Positions 10,575 through 21,453 are shown, counted from the stretch's first letter. The stretch is DNA of 64,000 nt from Tenrec ecaudatus (GCF_050624435.1 NC_134542.1:13909497-13973496), one strand, 5' to 3'. Made by a program: numbers and translations. The notes: generated from the sequence alone by a model not told the origin.

Positions 10575-11866
10575 TCTAAGCAGGGCACAGGACAAGAGAC
10601 TGGATGGCTGAGGCATAGAGGACCAGGCAGAGGTCTGCCAGGGGCCCAGGTGAGAAGAGACTCTCTTGAATGGAAGAACTGTATCATTTGTGTAACCACC
10701 AATTTCTTAGCCTCTGTGCCATGTGGGGGCTGATTTCCTATAAAAGCGATGTTGTGCATACCAGCCTGTGCGATCACGAGGTGCCAAATGATCAGGTATA
10801 CGGCATCATCCAAAAAATATATACCATAGTGAATGAAGGGGGAAGTGCAGAGTGGAGACCCAAAGCCCATTTGTCGGCCACTGGAGATCCCCTCACAGAG
10901 AGGTCTAGGGGAGGAGATGAGTCAGTCAGGGTGCGATGTAATACCGATGAAGAATACAGCTTTCACCCAGATCCTGGATGCTTCTTCGCCCCCCAACTAC
11001 TATGATCCGAATTCTACCTTGCAAGTCTGGATAGAGCAGAGGTTGTACACTGGTGCAGATAGGAGCTGGAGGTGCAGGGAATCCAGGGTGGATGATACCT
11101 TCAGGACCAGGGGTTGAGGGGAGATACTAGGAGAGTAGAGAGTGAGTGGGTTGGAAAGGGGGAACCGATTACAAGGATCTACATGTGACCTCCTCCCAGG
11201 GGGACGGACAACAGAGAAGGGGGTGAAGGAAAACGCCGGATAGGGCAAGATATGACAAAATAATGATCTATAAATTATCAAGGGCTCATGAGGAAGGGGG
11301 GAGCGGGGAGAGAGGGGAAAAAAGAAGACCTGATGCAAAGGGCTTAAGTGGAGAGCAAATGCTTTGAAAATGATTAGGGCAAAGAATGTACAGATGTGCT
11401 TTATACAATTGATGTATGTATATGTATGGATTGTGATAAGAGTTGTATGAGCCCCTAATAAAATGTAAAAAAAAAAAAGCGATGTTGTGTAAAAGCTCAT
11501 TTCCTTCTGGTTGCATCTGAGTCCTGCATCTGGTTCATCAACCTCTGGGACTTTGGATTGAAGTCACTAGCCTGCCATATTGCCTGCCCGCCTTGGACCA
11601 CCATCTAATCTACTGACTTTGGGCTCATTCACCTCTGCAGTCCCCAGCCTTTAGCCTTCGTTTTGATCTTTGGTTCATCAGCCAACAGCTCCACAAGTCA
11701 GAAGTCCCCATCTGAATGACGAATTTGGCACCTGCCTGGCTTAGGACATGAAATTTCGAAAACCACGTGAACCACTTTCTTGATGTAAATTTGTTTCTAT
11801 ATATGCTTATAAAAGCATTATTGGTTTTGTTTCTCTAGAGAACCTAGCCTAGCACACTGGGAGTGA
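10575..11866. mobile_element. Unclassified repeat split by an L1 3'-end insertion
   Basis: The left half ends at 10756 and the right half resumes at 11475. The right end reads 'tggttttgtttctctagagaacctagcctagcaca', a terminus shared in reverse with the TTAGTCTGGGT...AGAGAAAC family at 12194 and elsewhere. The interruption has a perfect 15-bp TSD, so the host repeat predates the insert. Confidence 0.5.
10757..11474 (+). mobile_element. L1 3'-UTR-type retrotransposon insertion with TSD
   Basis: A 718-bp insertion flanked by identical AAAAGCGATGTTGTG at 10742-10756 and 11475-11489. The 3' end reads 'gagttgtatgagcccctaataaaatgt' followed by an A-run, so it has a polyadenylation signal and tail. 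The AAAA start of the TSD fits L1-endonuclease priming. The same 3' family recurs at 37739-39635, 42503-42899, 49655-51410 and 58800-59985. It is 5'-truncated and carries no ORF. Confidence 0.9.
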
Positions 11867-12009
11867 CAAATCTGAGAGAAATGCCATCATGTTCATTACC
11901 AAGGGACCGTGTGGCAGAGGAGCAGAGGCGTGTTAGTGGGTCCAGCCTAAAAGAAGCATTCTTGAGTGGAAGACCTGAATTTTGAGCATTTCTGATCCTA
12001 AATTGTGAC

Positions 12010-12130
12010 GTGTTTGAATCACCAAGGCCATAGTTTCAAACTACCGCTCCTTCTTTGTCTCTAATATGTGTTCTAAACGCCAGTATTTATTACTGCATCT
12101 TGGTTGCATGTTTGATGGGTTTCAGACATT
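12010..12130 (-). mobile_element. RTE LINE fragment, endonuclease region
   Basis: 'caccaaggccatagtttcaaactaccgctccttctttg...gcatcttggttgcatgtttgatgggtttcagac' is the minus-strand 5' ORF (AP-endonuclease) region of the RTE element, also seen at 56640-56700. The open frame is destroyed. Confidence 0.6.
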
Positions 12131-12845
12131 CATCAAAATGTGCATGTCAAGGTTTTTCTTTATGTACAATTTTCTCTGTGATGGGATAATGTCTTAGTTT
12201 GGGTTGACTGGAGAAACAAATTCACATATGTGTGTAAGAAAGAGCTTTATGTACAGGAGTAATTGAATATTGAGAAAAGATTCCAGGCCAGTCCAGGTCA
12301 AGTCCATGACCAAGTCCAAGTCCATATGTCTGACACCAATCTATAAACTCCTCTTCAGACTCATGAAGCACATGCAATGACACTGAATGCAGGAAGATCA
12401 AAGGCCAGTGGGTGGAAAGTCTTGTGGATCCAGTGGAAGCATCTCAGTGCTGGTCCAGCTCCAGGGCTCTAGCTCCATCAGCGTGGCTCCATGTGTCTTG
12501 TCAGCAGGAATGTCTCACAGGGAGTGTGCTTGTGTCCCGCCTCCAGTGAGCTATTTATTTATCTCCTTAGTGCCTCCAAATGAGGTCATCAAGCTGCAAC
12601 CTGATTGACAAGCTAAACTCCACACCTTCACTCTTGGGTCTCAAATTGACAACAGATTATGTGAACCTCACGGATAATGTCCATCTCCTTACGAGGAAGT
12701 CCAGTTAATACAAATTCAAATTTATGCAGTAACCACTAGAGCCAGTATTGAAGAAATTGAAGAATTCTACTCACTGGGCTTAAACATAATAATGATTGTG
12801 AGGATGGTGAAGGACCAGGTGGTGTCTCATTCTGTGGGGCAGAGG
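12131..12845 (+). mobile_element. Internally deleted RTE LINE split by a repeat
   Basis: Plus-strand RTE endonuclease-region text ('cagttaatacaaattcaaatttatgcagtaaccactagagcc', 12703) jumps within 30 bases to RTE 3' text ('aatgattgtgaggatggtgaaggaccag', 12791), so the reverse transcriptase part is absent. The left part is interrupted after 12193 by a 478-bp repeat with a 10-bp TSD. Confidence 0.6.
12194..12671 (+). mobile_element. TTAGTTTGGGTTGAC repeat, inserted in RTE, 10-bp TSD
   Basis: A 478-bp element flanked by identical GGATAATGTC at 12184-12193 and 12672-12681, which cleanly interrupts RTE sequence. It opens TTAGTTTGGGTTGACTGGAG and contains 'gtggaaagtcttgtggatccagtgg' and 'aaatgaggtcatcaagctg'. 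Close relatives lie at 17517, 23160, 46745 and, reversed, 28086. The class is unknown to me, and no ORF was seen. Confidence 0.75.
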
Positions 12846-13028
12846 GTCAGTTCCAACCCATAGATGATCATGGGACAGAGTAGAACTGCCCTTGTGGGTT
12901 TCTAAGACTGCACATCTTTCCGGGGGTAGAAAGCCTAAATTTTCTCCAGAGGGGCAGCTGGTGGTTTCAAACTGATGACCTTGCATTTCAAAACCCAATG
13001 CATGATCCACCACACTACCAGGGCTCTT
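12846..13028 (-). mobile_element. AfroSINE, minus strand
   Basis: 'acagagtagaactgcccttgtgggtttctaagactgcacatctttccgggggtagaaagcc' is followed by 'ggtttcaaactgatgaccttgcatttc' and ends 'ccacactaccagggctctt', a reversed head. It directly abuts an RTE 3' piece. Confidence 0.85.
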
Positions 13029-13429
13029 CTGAAGAGCATGCAGCAAAGGTTACACTGAAGTAGCTGTGAAGTGATTTTCAAAGTGGTGGATATTGGTTCT
13101 GGGAGTTCATGGGCCACATTCATGGGAGGCTGTTAAGAGATGCTGAAAAGCTGAGAATAAATATTACTGAGTCTCTACAAATCCCACATCGAACGGACTC
13201 CAAGACCTAGGAACACTGGGGAATCTGCACAGCTAATCCAGGGTGAGAGAATCCTATCAGAGAGGCAGCAGAGAGGGAAGTACCTGAATCCTTGCCCAAA
13301 GCAAGGCCAGGGGCGAGCCTGTCCCGGGTGGGTGGGGGTGTGGGTGTGGGTGGGGGTGTAGTGAGAGAAGGACATAGTTACATACATCAGCATCTGCAGC
13401 CAGACGCCCTCCCCCCACCCAAACAATTT
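13029..13429. other. No gene; short GGGTGT-rich patch
   Basis: Mostly unassigned. At 13326-13362 there is a (GGGTGT)n-like stretch, which is low complexity on both strands and accounts for the Pro/His-rich frames there. Confidence 0.5.
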
Positions 13430-13894
13430 CACACGCATTAAGCTGCCGAAGGTACAACATCCCAAATTCCAGATAAAAGGCAAAGAGAAACCAATCCCAG
13501 AGGCATCCCCAGGGCCTCAGGCCAAACCTCAGAAAACAGAGAGAGCTAACACACCAAGACAATCAGACGTTTCAGAAAGAAGCAGACAAATTAAGTATGA
13601 AGGACGAAACCACCCACAGGAAACCCACGCGGAACTCATCGCTCAAAGCCTGAGAACAAGGGTGCCCTTTAGCAATTTCTAGCGGAGCTGCATCAAGTCA
13701 TCATAATCCACAGGAAAATAAGGAAACTTAAACATTTATACATTTAAAAATATATTAAAAATGGCTCAAGATCAACAACAACAGCAAAACAGTGAAACAC
13801 AAATATCACGACAGATGGAATTTCTTCTGTGGAGATTAGAGTACTAGAAAACATAGAGAACTTTCAGTCATTAAAGCTACACATGGTTAAAGAC

Positions 13895-14108
13895 AGCAAC
13901 CCAACCAAACTCCCTGCCCTCCAGCCAACTCTAACGCCTAGCAGCTCTATAGAGAGCAGGACAGAATTGCTCCCGTGGGTTTCTGAGACTGTAACTTTTT
14001 GCGGGAGTAGAAAGCCTCATCTTTCTCCTATGGAGTGGCTGGGGGTTATGAACGGATGGCCTTGTGATTAGCAGGTCAACTCATAACCACTCCACCACCA
14101 GGGCTCCT
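13895..14108 (-). mobile_element. AfroSINE, minus strand, with likely TSD
   Basis: 'agagcaggacagaattgctcccgtgggtttctgagactgtaac' to 'ccactccaccaccagggctcc' is a near complete reversed SINE. The flanks TTAAAGACAGCA (left) and TTAAAGGAAGCA (right) match at 10 of 12 positions and probably represent the TSD. Confidence 0.85.
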
Positions 14109-14319
14109 TAAAGGAAGCAGCCTGGACACAAAATCCAAACTGAGAGAGGCCAGGAAACAAATAGAGGAACAAAATGAGGAATTCAATACAAAACAGACCA
14201 ACTCACTATCACTGAGGTAATTCTTACTTATAGCAACACCATAGAAAGAAATTGAAATCAGACAGAGCGAATACATTACTTTTTGGATATGAAGAATGAA
14301 AACAGTGAATTAGAAAACA

Positions 14320-14426
14320 TACTGTATATACTCAAGTATAAGCCAAGCCGTATATCAGCAGAGGCACCTAAAACTGCATTAAAAAGGTGCTGAAAAAACT
14401 TGGCTCATATACAAGTATATATGGTA
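14320..14426. mobile_element. Short MITE with TACTGTATATAC / GTATATATGGTA termini
   Basis: A 107-bp element whose left end TACTGTATATACTCAAGTAT is the inverse of its right end (ATACAAGTATATATGGTA). A GTATAAGCC motif lies inside the left terminus. A second copy lies at 22227-22343. Terminal TA could be part of a TA target duplication, as in Tc1/mariner-type elements. There is no ORF. Confidence 0.6.
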
Positions 14427-15464
14427 AGTTAAACATTAAATGGAGACAAACTGACAGAAGATAGGAAAAAATGAACCAAAGACATGGTAACTGAAATTAG
14501 CAAGTCACAAGAGAAAATTACAAAGAAAAGCAAACAAAGCCACATGGAAATAGGAGATGCAATGAAAAAAATAGCATTAGAAATACTGGAATTCCAAAGC
14601 ACCAGGATAATAATAAATGAATAAAATAAAATGTAACACATGATCATAGAAAGTTTCACAAACCTTCATAGATAATAAAGCCTGTACATGCAAGCCACAC
14701 ACTTGACATTAGAAGAAACACAAAAAGATTGACTCTATCACATTCTTATAAAATTCTTCAAACCCAAAGTCAAGGATAGAATTTTGGAAGCAGCAAAAGA
14801 AAGCACAATATAACATAGGAAGGATACTTTATCAGAATCAGTGCAGTTTTCACCTTGGAACGCTTGGAGACAATGATGTGGCATATAAAATACTAAAATA
14901 CTAAAAGAAAGCAACTGCCAACCCAGAGCTCCTTATCCAGCAACATGTTCATGCATAAACTAGGAGAAGTCAGACTGTTCCCCAATAGAGAGGGAATTTG
15001 CCACCACAATACCAACTATGTGATTATTTTCTCAAATGAGTCCTCAAATGAAAATGAAAGAAAGGTAAGAAGTACTCAGATCTGTATGGCAGAGGGAATA
15101 AGAGACAGCGATCTCAAAATAGGAAAACAAACAAATCAACATCAATAAAGAACAATAATGAAGACACATATGCACATCCAAGACTTCCTCAAAGGATACA
15201 ACTAGAGCATATGGATTGGGAGGAAAATCTTCCCATCAGACGAGGGACTCCTTTCTAAAGTCCAAGGAACGCTGCAACACCTCAGTAAGAAAAAAAAAAA
15301 TCAATTACAAAGTGGGCAAAAGAGACGAACAGATAGTTCATTAAAAAATTACGTTCAAATGGCAAACAAACATGAACAAATTCTCATCATCATTAAGCTT
15401 CCTGGAGATGCAAATCCAAGCGACTACAAGATAGCACCGTACACCCACAATGATAGCACAATTA

Positions 15465-15591
15465 AACAAACGAACGAACGAACGAACGAACCAACCAACC
15501 AACCAACCAACCAACCAACCAACCAACCAACCAACCAACCAACCAACCAATCAACCAATCAACCAACCAACCAGCCAACCAGCCAACCAAC
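15465..15591. repeat. (AACG)n(AACC)n microsatellite inside L1
   Basis: About 127 bp. AACGAACG units change to AACC units with a few AATC and AGCC variants. L1 ORF2-derived text lies on both sides (to 15464 and from 15598), so the array expanded inside an old L1 copy. Confidence 0.95.
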
Positions 15592-15689
15592 AGAAAACAT
15601 CAAATTCTGGGGAGGGCGTGGAGAAACAGAAACTCTTATACCCTTGGGTGGGTGCACGGCAGTGAATTAGTTAACGTGTTTTTAGCCAT

Positions 15690-16330
15690 CCTCAAATCCC
15701 ACAGATGGCCTTTCTCTGCTAAGAAAGTGGGGGAAGATGCTGATAGGATTCACCTGTGAGTAATTGCAAACAGGATTCCCTGGAGTGCCATTCTGCTCCA
15801 CATAAAATGAGTCTACTGAGAAGCAGGAGGAGGGATCTCATGACGAACAAGAGCCAGGCGTTTAGTTCATCCTGTAGACTCGATTCCAGTGCAGCACACC
15901 TGGTCCAGATAACTTCAGAGGAGCAGCAGCAGAACCAGGAGCCAGAGTATGAACTGCAGTGATGGAATTCCTAACCCACGGAGCAGGTAAAGCGGAGGGC
16001 TTTTGTGTAGGAGGCTGGCTTGGAGAGGGGTCCGCCTTTGGGCACTTAATGGGGGAAGCTGAACTTGATGAGTCATGGATGTGGAGCTGAGTGCCTTTGG
16101 GCTGAGGCTAACTGGAGTGGGTGTCTCTCAGAACTTTACTCAGGGAGCTGGGCTTGCTGATCCACAGAATGTGAGCCTTCAGGTTGGGGCTTACAGCTGA
16201 GTGGTATCCCCCTTTGGGCATTTATTAACAGACCTGAAATTTGTAACATATCTTGGTAAACAACTACCCTGTGCATTTCTCATTGGAATTACAACTCCGT
16301 AACTTCCTCAGTAAACCTTTTCATTGGAAA
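15690..16330 (+). mobile_element. Unclassified repeat resembling an LTR (copy 2)
   Basis: It shares ATAAAATGAGTCTACTGAGA, 'agaagcagga' and a CAGCAGCAG stretch with 10110-10574. It is followed by an internally repetitive G-rich part in which 'cctttgggca' occurs at about 16049 and 16212 and 'gcctttgggct' at about 16092. No TSD or paired LTR was located. Confidence 0.35.
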
Positions 16331-16477
16331 TTGTGAGTTTCTGTGTATCCATTGCAATGGATATTAGAATCTAGAAGTACATTATAGGATATGAATTATA
16401 TCTGTGCAGTGGGCTTGCGAACATGTACAATCCATTTGGTGCTACCTAAAATATCTGGGAATAGAAATCGTAGGGTG

Positions 16478-16770
16478 GTTGTCAGTAGATGCCATTGAGA
16501 TGGTTCTAATTCAGAGACTCTTGTGTCAATAGACATACCGCCTGGCCCTGGGCCATCTCACAACTGTTCTCCTGTTTGAGCCCATTGCTGCAGCATTGTC
16601 TCAGTCCATCTTGCCAAAGGACTTCCTCTATTTCACTGCCCCTCTACCAAGCACAGCATCCTCCTCCAGGGAGTGAAGTCGCCGGATAACATGGCCAAAG
16701 TACAGGAGAGGAAGTTTTGCCGTCTTGCTTCTAAGAAACATTCTGATTGAACGTCTCTAGACAGCCATCT
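16478..16770 (-). mobile_element. RTE LINE 3' end, minus strand
   Basis: 'gtcagtagatgccattgagatgg' (reversed terminus), 'gagcccattgctgcagcattgtctcagtccatcttgcc', 'ctcctccagggagtg' and 'catggccaaagta' match the reversed last 300 bp of RTE copies elsewhere (for example 54366-54620). It is non-coding here. Confidence 0.75.
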
Positions 16771-17516
16771 TAGGCACTTAATCACAGAATCAGGGTATAC
16801 CCAACCCAGGAGGAGGGCAGAGGCCAAGAAATATGAGTGTTTGGGGGTAGCAGTAGGGGGATACCGCACTACTATCCCCCAAAGTTTCCCCTTGAGAACT
16901 GGAAACTTTGAGATATGAACCTATGGCAAAAAAAAAAAAAAAAGGATTTTCTTCTGTAATGAGGTTTAGTCCCAATATGTTTTAAAATCAGGGGAGGCAT
17001 GGCTTGTTGATGGAACTTTGAACTATCCCACAATTCTACAGTTGGATTTGCTTTGAAAATAGGAGGACAATTAAGCTGACATTCTTTTTGTTCAGACTTT
17101 TGTGTTGGTATATCAGAGTCAGTCTCATCAGAAAAATAGGTAACACCATGCTACAGCGACAAACACTGGACAAAAGGCAACCGGTCTTCCTTGACCCACC
17201 TAAGGATGAATGCTACTGTTTTCCTTGCACAGCATAGGAGCCTGGGTACCAGCAGCCTATGTTCGGGCCTTGGCCAAACTCACAAGCACAGCCCCATCCC
17301 TCTGCACCCCCAGTCGCTGCCTCTCCAGCAGAACCAAAGACCCCAGAACCTGACACCACTATCTTCGAGGTGTCCTCCTCCCATACCCAATAGGGTGCTT
17401 GAGTTGGTCCAAAGCTAACTTTGATTAGGGTTAGACAATTCCCTCCCCTCTGTGGGTGATACCAATAGTTTTTAATGAGAATGGTAACCTGAAGGGACAA
17501 TGCTGTGTATCCCCCT
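16771..17516. other. No recognisable gene; A-run at 16927-16943
   Basis: Unassigned sequence. The A-run could be a retroelement tail but no family was recognised. Short frames at 17191-17500 on both strands are unsupported. Confidence 0.4.
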
Positions 17517-18005
17517 GTGTTAGTCTGGGTACTTTAGAGAAACAAATCCACAGAAACTCATGTATAAGAGAGAGTTTTATATAAAGGTTAAGTGCATATC
17601 AAGAACACATCCCAAATCCAGTGCTGCCCAAGCCCACAATTTCAACATTAACCCATATGTCTGACACCAACCCACAAAGTCCTCCTCCATCTCATAAAAC
17701 ATACACTATGATGCCTACTGCAGGAGGAAAGCTGAATCAGCACTGGCAGGGGTCTCCACATGGCTGTTCCAGCACCCAGGGCTGCATCGGGGTAGGTCCA
17801 TGTGGCTTCACCTCAGAGATATCTTGCAGGAAGTGAGCCTTGCCAACTGAAGCAGGGAACTGGCTAACGTAGCTGCACCCTGGTCTGACCATAAGAAAGC
17901 AAGAGACCCTAGAACTTGAAAGGCAAGGTTCACTGAGCCATTTTCCCTTCGCCCTTCCATTAACCCCATATGTGTTTATCGACCAGGTTGGCACAATAAG
18001 CTAAC
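17517..18005 (+). mobile_element. TTAGTCTGGGT repeat, plus strand (subfamily 2)
   Basis: It opens TTAGTCTGGGTACTTTAGAG and contains 'gtgctgcccaagcccacaatttcaac', 'ggctgcatcggggtaggtccatgtggcttcacctc' and 'ccaggttggcacaataagc'. Its start matches 12194 but its body is a distinct variant. About 490 bp, with no ORF. Confidence 0.65.
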
Positions 18006-18354
18006 TACCTCACCCCCACCTTTTCTATTAATTGGAGAAACAATATGCCTACTTCTCCTTCGAGTATGGAAACACTGCTTAAAATCTTGTTTCTTTTCTT
18101 CTTTCTCTGTTCTCTCCACTCACTGTCCCATGCGGGCAGAGTTACAGGCATTTTGAACATTGAGGCAGATGATTTTAGAACAGGTTCCGAGGGAAGCACT
18201 AAACGACATCCTTCACATCCAGAAAATGAGAATAGGCCCCCAATTCCTGACCCCACATAAAGATGAATGCAGGAAACCTCAATACAAGAAATATGTGGTC
18301 AAGACTAGGAAACCATTCACAATTACAATGATCCTGTTGGAAAGACTAGAACTG

Positions 18355-18763
18355 GGGAGACCCTCTTGCCCTCTCAGTCCGCACTGTGCACAGGCCTGGC
18401 TGGTAAGATCATGGCCATTCAGGGGGAAATCTTATGAGGAGCATTGGTAATGCTGTGCAAGAAGCCTCGGGCTGTTCACCACAAGGTCGGCAGCTCAAAA
18501 CCACCAGATGCTTCCTGGGAGAAAGATGAGGCTGTTTGATCCTGTAGAGATTTAGTCTTGGAACCTCGCAAGGAGCAAGGTCAGCACTTGAATTAAGCAA
18601 GCACAGAGAAGGATACACACCACGTGACTGTCACCAAAGCACCGAGGGACAGAAGCTGAAATGAACCCACCAGGGCCTTTCCTCCAGGGCCAGCCCTTCG
18701 CCAGTGCCTGCTGCTACACTGCGGAAAATAAACGTTTGTTCATTAAAGCCAAAAAAAAGGAGA
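18355..18763 (+). mobile_element. Chimeric retrocopy with poly(A) and 14-bp TSD
   Basis: A 409-bp insertion between identical AAAGACTAGAACTG at 18341-18354 and 18764-18777. It ends GGAAAATAAACGTTTGTTCA, then TTAAAGCC and an A-run, so it looks like a polyadenylated RNA copied by L1 machinery. An AfroSINE (plus, 18447-18590) lies inside it, as expected of a host transcript with a SINE in its UTR. The parent gene was not recognised. Confidence 0.75.
18447..18590 (+). mobile_element. AfroSINE inside the retrocopy
   Basis: 'gctgttcaccacaaggtcggcagctcaaaaccaccag', 'gggagaaagatgaggctgtttgatcctgtagag' are AfroSINE body text. Head and tail are degraded or were clipped. It was probably carried in with the retrocopy. 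Confidence 0.6.
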
Positions 18764-19149
18764 AAAGACTAGAACTGCTCCGTTAGAATTTCTGATGCTG
18801 TCAACCTTTACAGCCACGGAAACCTTCACATTTCTGCTGCAGAAAGACCAGTGAGTTTGAACTGCTGACCTCTAGGTTAGCAGCCCATTGTGAAACTCAG
18901 GATGCCATAAAGCTCCTTGGCAGCCTAGAACCAAACCAAATCAAACAAACAAAAAACACAACTAGAGGTGCACTATCATAGGACTCCAGAGGAGGGCACC
19001 AAAGGCTAAGAACTTGCAGAAAACCCAACAGGTAGTTCAGGAACCTACAGAAAATTCCTCTTTTCACATCTTCAATAATCTTAGGTTTTAGAATGTCCAG
19101 GGGCGAGAGACCTCGAGATTTGCTTCCTGCCAGGAGAGAGGCTGTAGCT

Positions 19150-21452
19150 CAGGCATTGCTGCAGTTGGTAGGCGCCCTCCAGTCTGTTCCTGTTTATAGC
19201 TGGACATACCGTGTGGACAAGAGACCACTACCTGCCCCTTTGTCTTAGTGCGGTGCCTTGTGTGAGCTGTGGTGCTGGAAGCTCTGTCACTGGTATTTCA
19301 AATGCCGGCAGGGTCACCCAAAGGGAACAGGTTTAAGAGGAGCTTCCCGACTAAGAATAGACAGTTAAGAAGGAATCCACTGCCCACTTCCAAGGAAGTA
19401 GCCACTGTAAAGCTGACCTACAGCACTGAAACAGTGTGAGACACGTAAGGTGTACTGCATGGAACCAGAGCATTGTCAGGTACAGTGCGGGAGGCTGGGT
19501 CCTTCCGGTTGGAGGGGCCTCCGAGTGTGACTGAGAAGGAGTTGCTTTCTCGGTGTAGACGCAACCATGGTGACACAAGTGAAGTAAAGCCGGTGGGAAC
19601 AGAACCTCTGGCACCTTCATGTGCTGATAGGGCATGACGCAAGGTAAAGAGAAACAGACGCAAAAATCTGCTATTAAGCAGAACTTGCAATTCATGGTGT
19701 ATTTGAATCTAGGAAAGTTGGAAATCATCAAAAATGAAATGGAACTCATGAAGATCGCTACCCTAGGCATTAGGGAGCTGCCATGGACTGGTGTTGGCCA
19801 TTTCAAATCATAAAATCATATGGCTTCCTCTGCCTGGAATGACAATATCAAGAAGAATGGCGTTGCCTTCCTTGTCAGAAAACCGAAACCAAACCAAACT
19901 CACTGCTAATGCTGACTCATTGTGACCCGCAGCTTGTTTCTGAGCCTGTGCCTGCTTCTGGGATTAGTAAGCCCCATCTTTCTCGGGGGGCGGGGGTGGG
20001 GGTAGGGGGAAGCTGTTGGTGGTTTCAAACTGCCGACCATGCAATTGTAATCTAACAAGTAACCACTGCACCACCAGGGCACCTTTCCAGAAAGGACCTT
20101 TAACAACCAATCTTAAACGCTGCCTGTGATGGGATTCCATTTATCTCTGCCTTCAAGGAAATCCAATCAATACAACCACTAACCACCAAAGCTAGTGCTG
20201 AGGAAATCAAAGAAATCTCTCAATGCCTTCCATCAGAAATTGGTTAACCATGCTATAAGGAGGCATTGCTAGTTATTAGCAAATGAAACACAAAAGTTGG
20301 TAACAAAGAGGAAGGAACAGTAGTAGGAAACATGGCCACATTGATAGAAATGAGATGGTGACCTCAGACTTGTTCATAGCAAAGACCTTTTTTCAATAAC
20401 ATATGTGAGCTTCTTCAGGTAAAACACACAGCGATCAGATTGACCACATCTGTGGGAAGAGACGAGGGGGAAGCTCAACCCCAGCAATGAAAGCCAGGGT
20501 GAGACTGACTGTGGAACTGACCATCCAATGCTCTCACATATGGTCAGGTCACAGCTGGCGAAAATTAAAACAAGAATAGACTTGACACATGGGTCACTGA
20601 TGACAAGAAGACTTGATGAGCTGTGGGATGAAAGAAGACCTGATAAACTGTGGGCGGACATCAAGAACATCATTCACGAAGACAGTAAACAGGTCATTAA
20701 AAAGACAGGACAGAAAGAGAGATCCAAGTGGATGTCAGAAGAGACTCTGAAACTTGCTCTTAGCCACAGAGCAGCTAAAGCAAATGGAAGAAATAGTGAA
20801 GTCAAAGAGCTGAATAGAAAATTTCAAAAGGCAGCTCCAATTGAGAAAGTCAACTATTACAATGAAAATCTGTGAAGACCTAGAATTAAAAAACCCAAAG
20901 AGAAGAACACACCTTACATGTCTTAAAGTGAAAGAACTAAAAAAAAAATCAAGAAAAAAAGAAACTCAAGAAAAACTCAAGAAACTCCAGAAAAAAATTT
21001 GCAATCTTGAAAGATTCTATGGACAAAATATTGACTGACGCAGGAAGCCTCAAAAAAAGATGGAAAAAGTACACAGAGTCTCTGTACCAGAAAGAATTAA
21101 TTGACATTCCATCATTTCAGGAGGCAGCATATGAGCAAAATCCAAAATGATGCTGTAGGAAGAAGTCCAAACTGCGTTGAAAGCATTAGCCAAAATCAAG
21201 GCTCCAGGAATTGATGGAATACCAACAGAAATGTTTCAATAAGCTGATAAAGTACTCACTTGTCTACGCCAGGACATTTTGAAGACTATTTGACCAAATA
21301 ACTGGAATAGATCCATATTTGTACCCATTCCAAAGAAAGGTGACCCAATCGAATGCAGAAATTATGAAACAATATCATTGATATCACTTGTAATTAAAAT
21401 TTTTCTGAAGATCATGCAATAACAGTTGCAGCAGGACATTGACAGGTAGCTG
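19150..21452 (+). mobile_element. RTE/BovB-type LINE, 5' part to early RT
   Basis: The 5' region contains the SINE-like 'gaacaggtttaagaggagcttcccgactaagaatagac'. The endonuclease start is at about 19690 ('aatctaggaaagttggaaatcatcaaaaatgaaatgg'). The linker (about 20400-20870) includes one 115-codon open frame with a KIKTRIDLTHG-type stretch. The start of reverse transcriptase is at 21160-21400 ('gctccaggaattgatggaatacc'). There are many stops and the 3' half is missing. An AfroSINE interrupts it at 19880-20090. RTE proteins copy element RNA by target-primed reverse transcription; this copy is dead. Confidence 0.8.
19880..20090 (-). mobile_element. AfroSINE inserted in RTE
   Basis: 'aaaccgaaaccaaaccaaactcactgctaatgctgactcattgtgaccc' to 'ctgcaccaccagggcacc' is a full reversed SINE. 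RTE text stops before it ('gccttccttgtcagaaaa') and resumes after it ('ccagaaaggacc'), and the similar flanks suggest an eroded TSD. It contains a G-rich internal run at 19986-20010. Confidence 0.85.
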
Positions 21453-21453
21453 C

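Larger units (their letters stand above)
13430..15670 (+). mobile_element. Old L1 LINE remnants, rearranged
   Basis: The region 14640-15080 ('ggaagcagcaaaagaaagcacaat', 'gaaagcaactgccaacccagagctccttatccagcaa') matches L1-type ORF sequence. 15320-15465 ('aaaaattacgttcaaatggcaaacaaacatgaacaaattctcatc...ctggagatgcaaatcc') and 15598-15660 match the 3' part of ORF2. All frames are broken and the order implies an internal deletion. A SINE (13895), a MITE (14320) and a microsatellite (15465) sit within it. Confidence 0.6.
18310..18925 (-). mobile_element. AfroSINE, minus strand, split by a retrocopy
   Basis: Left piece 18310-18354 and right piece 18764-18925 ('agaactgctccgttagaatttctgatgctgtcaacctttacagcc...gaactgctgacctctaggttagcagccc...aaagctcc'). 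The two join at AGACTAGAACTG, a normal position within a reversed AfroSINE. Confidence 0.65.

Noticed and set aside
20528..20875. 115-codon open frame as a host gene
   Set aside because: The translation is RTE linker sequence, so it belongs to the LINE copy, not to a host gene.
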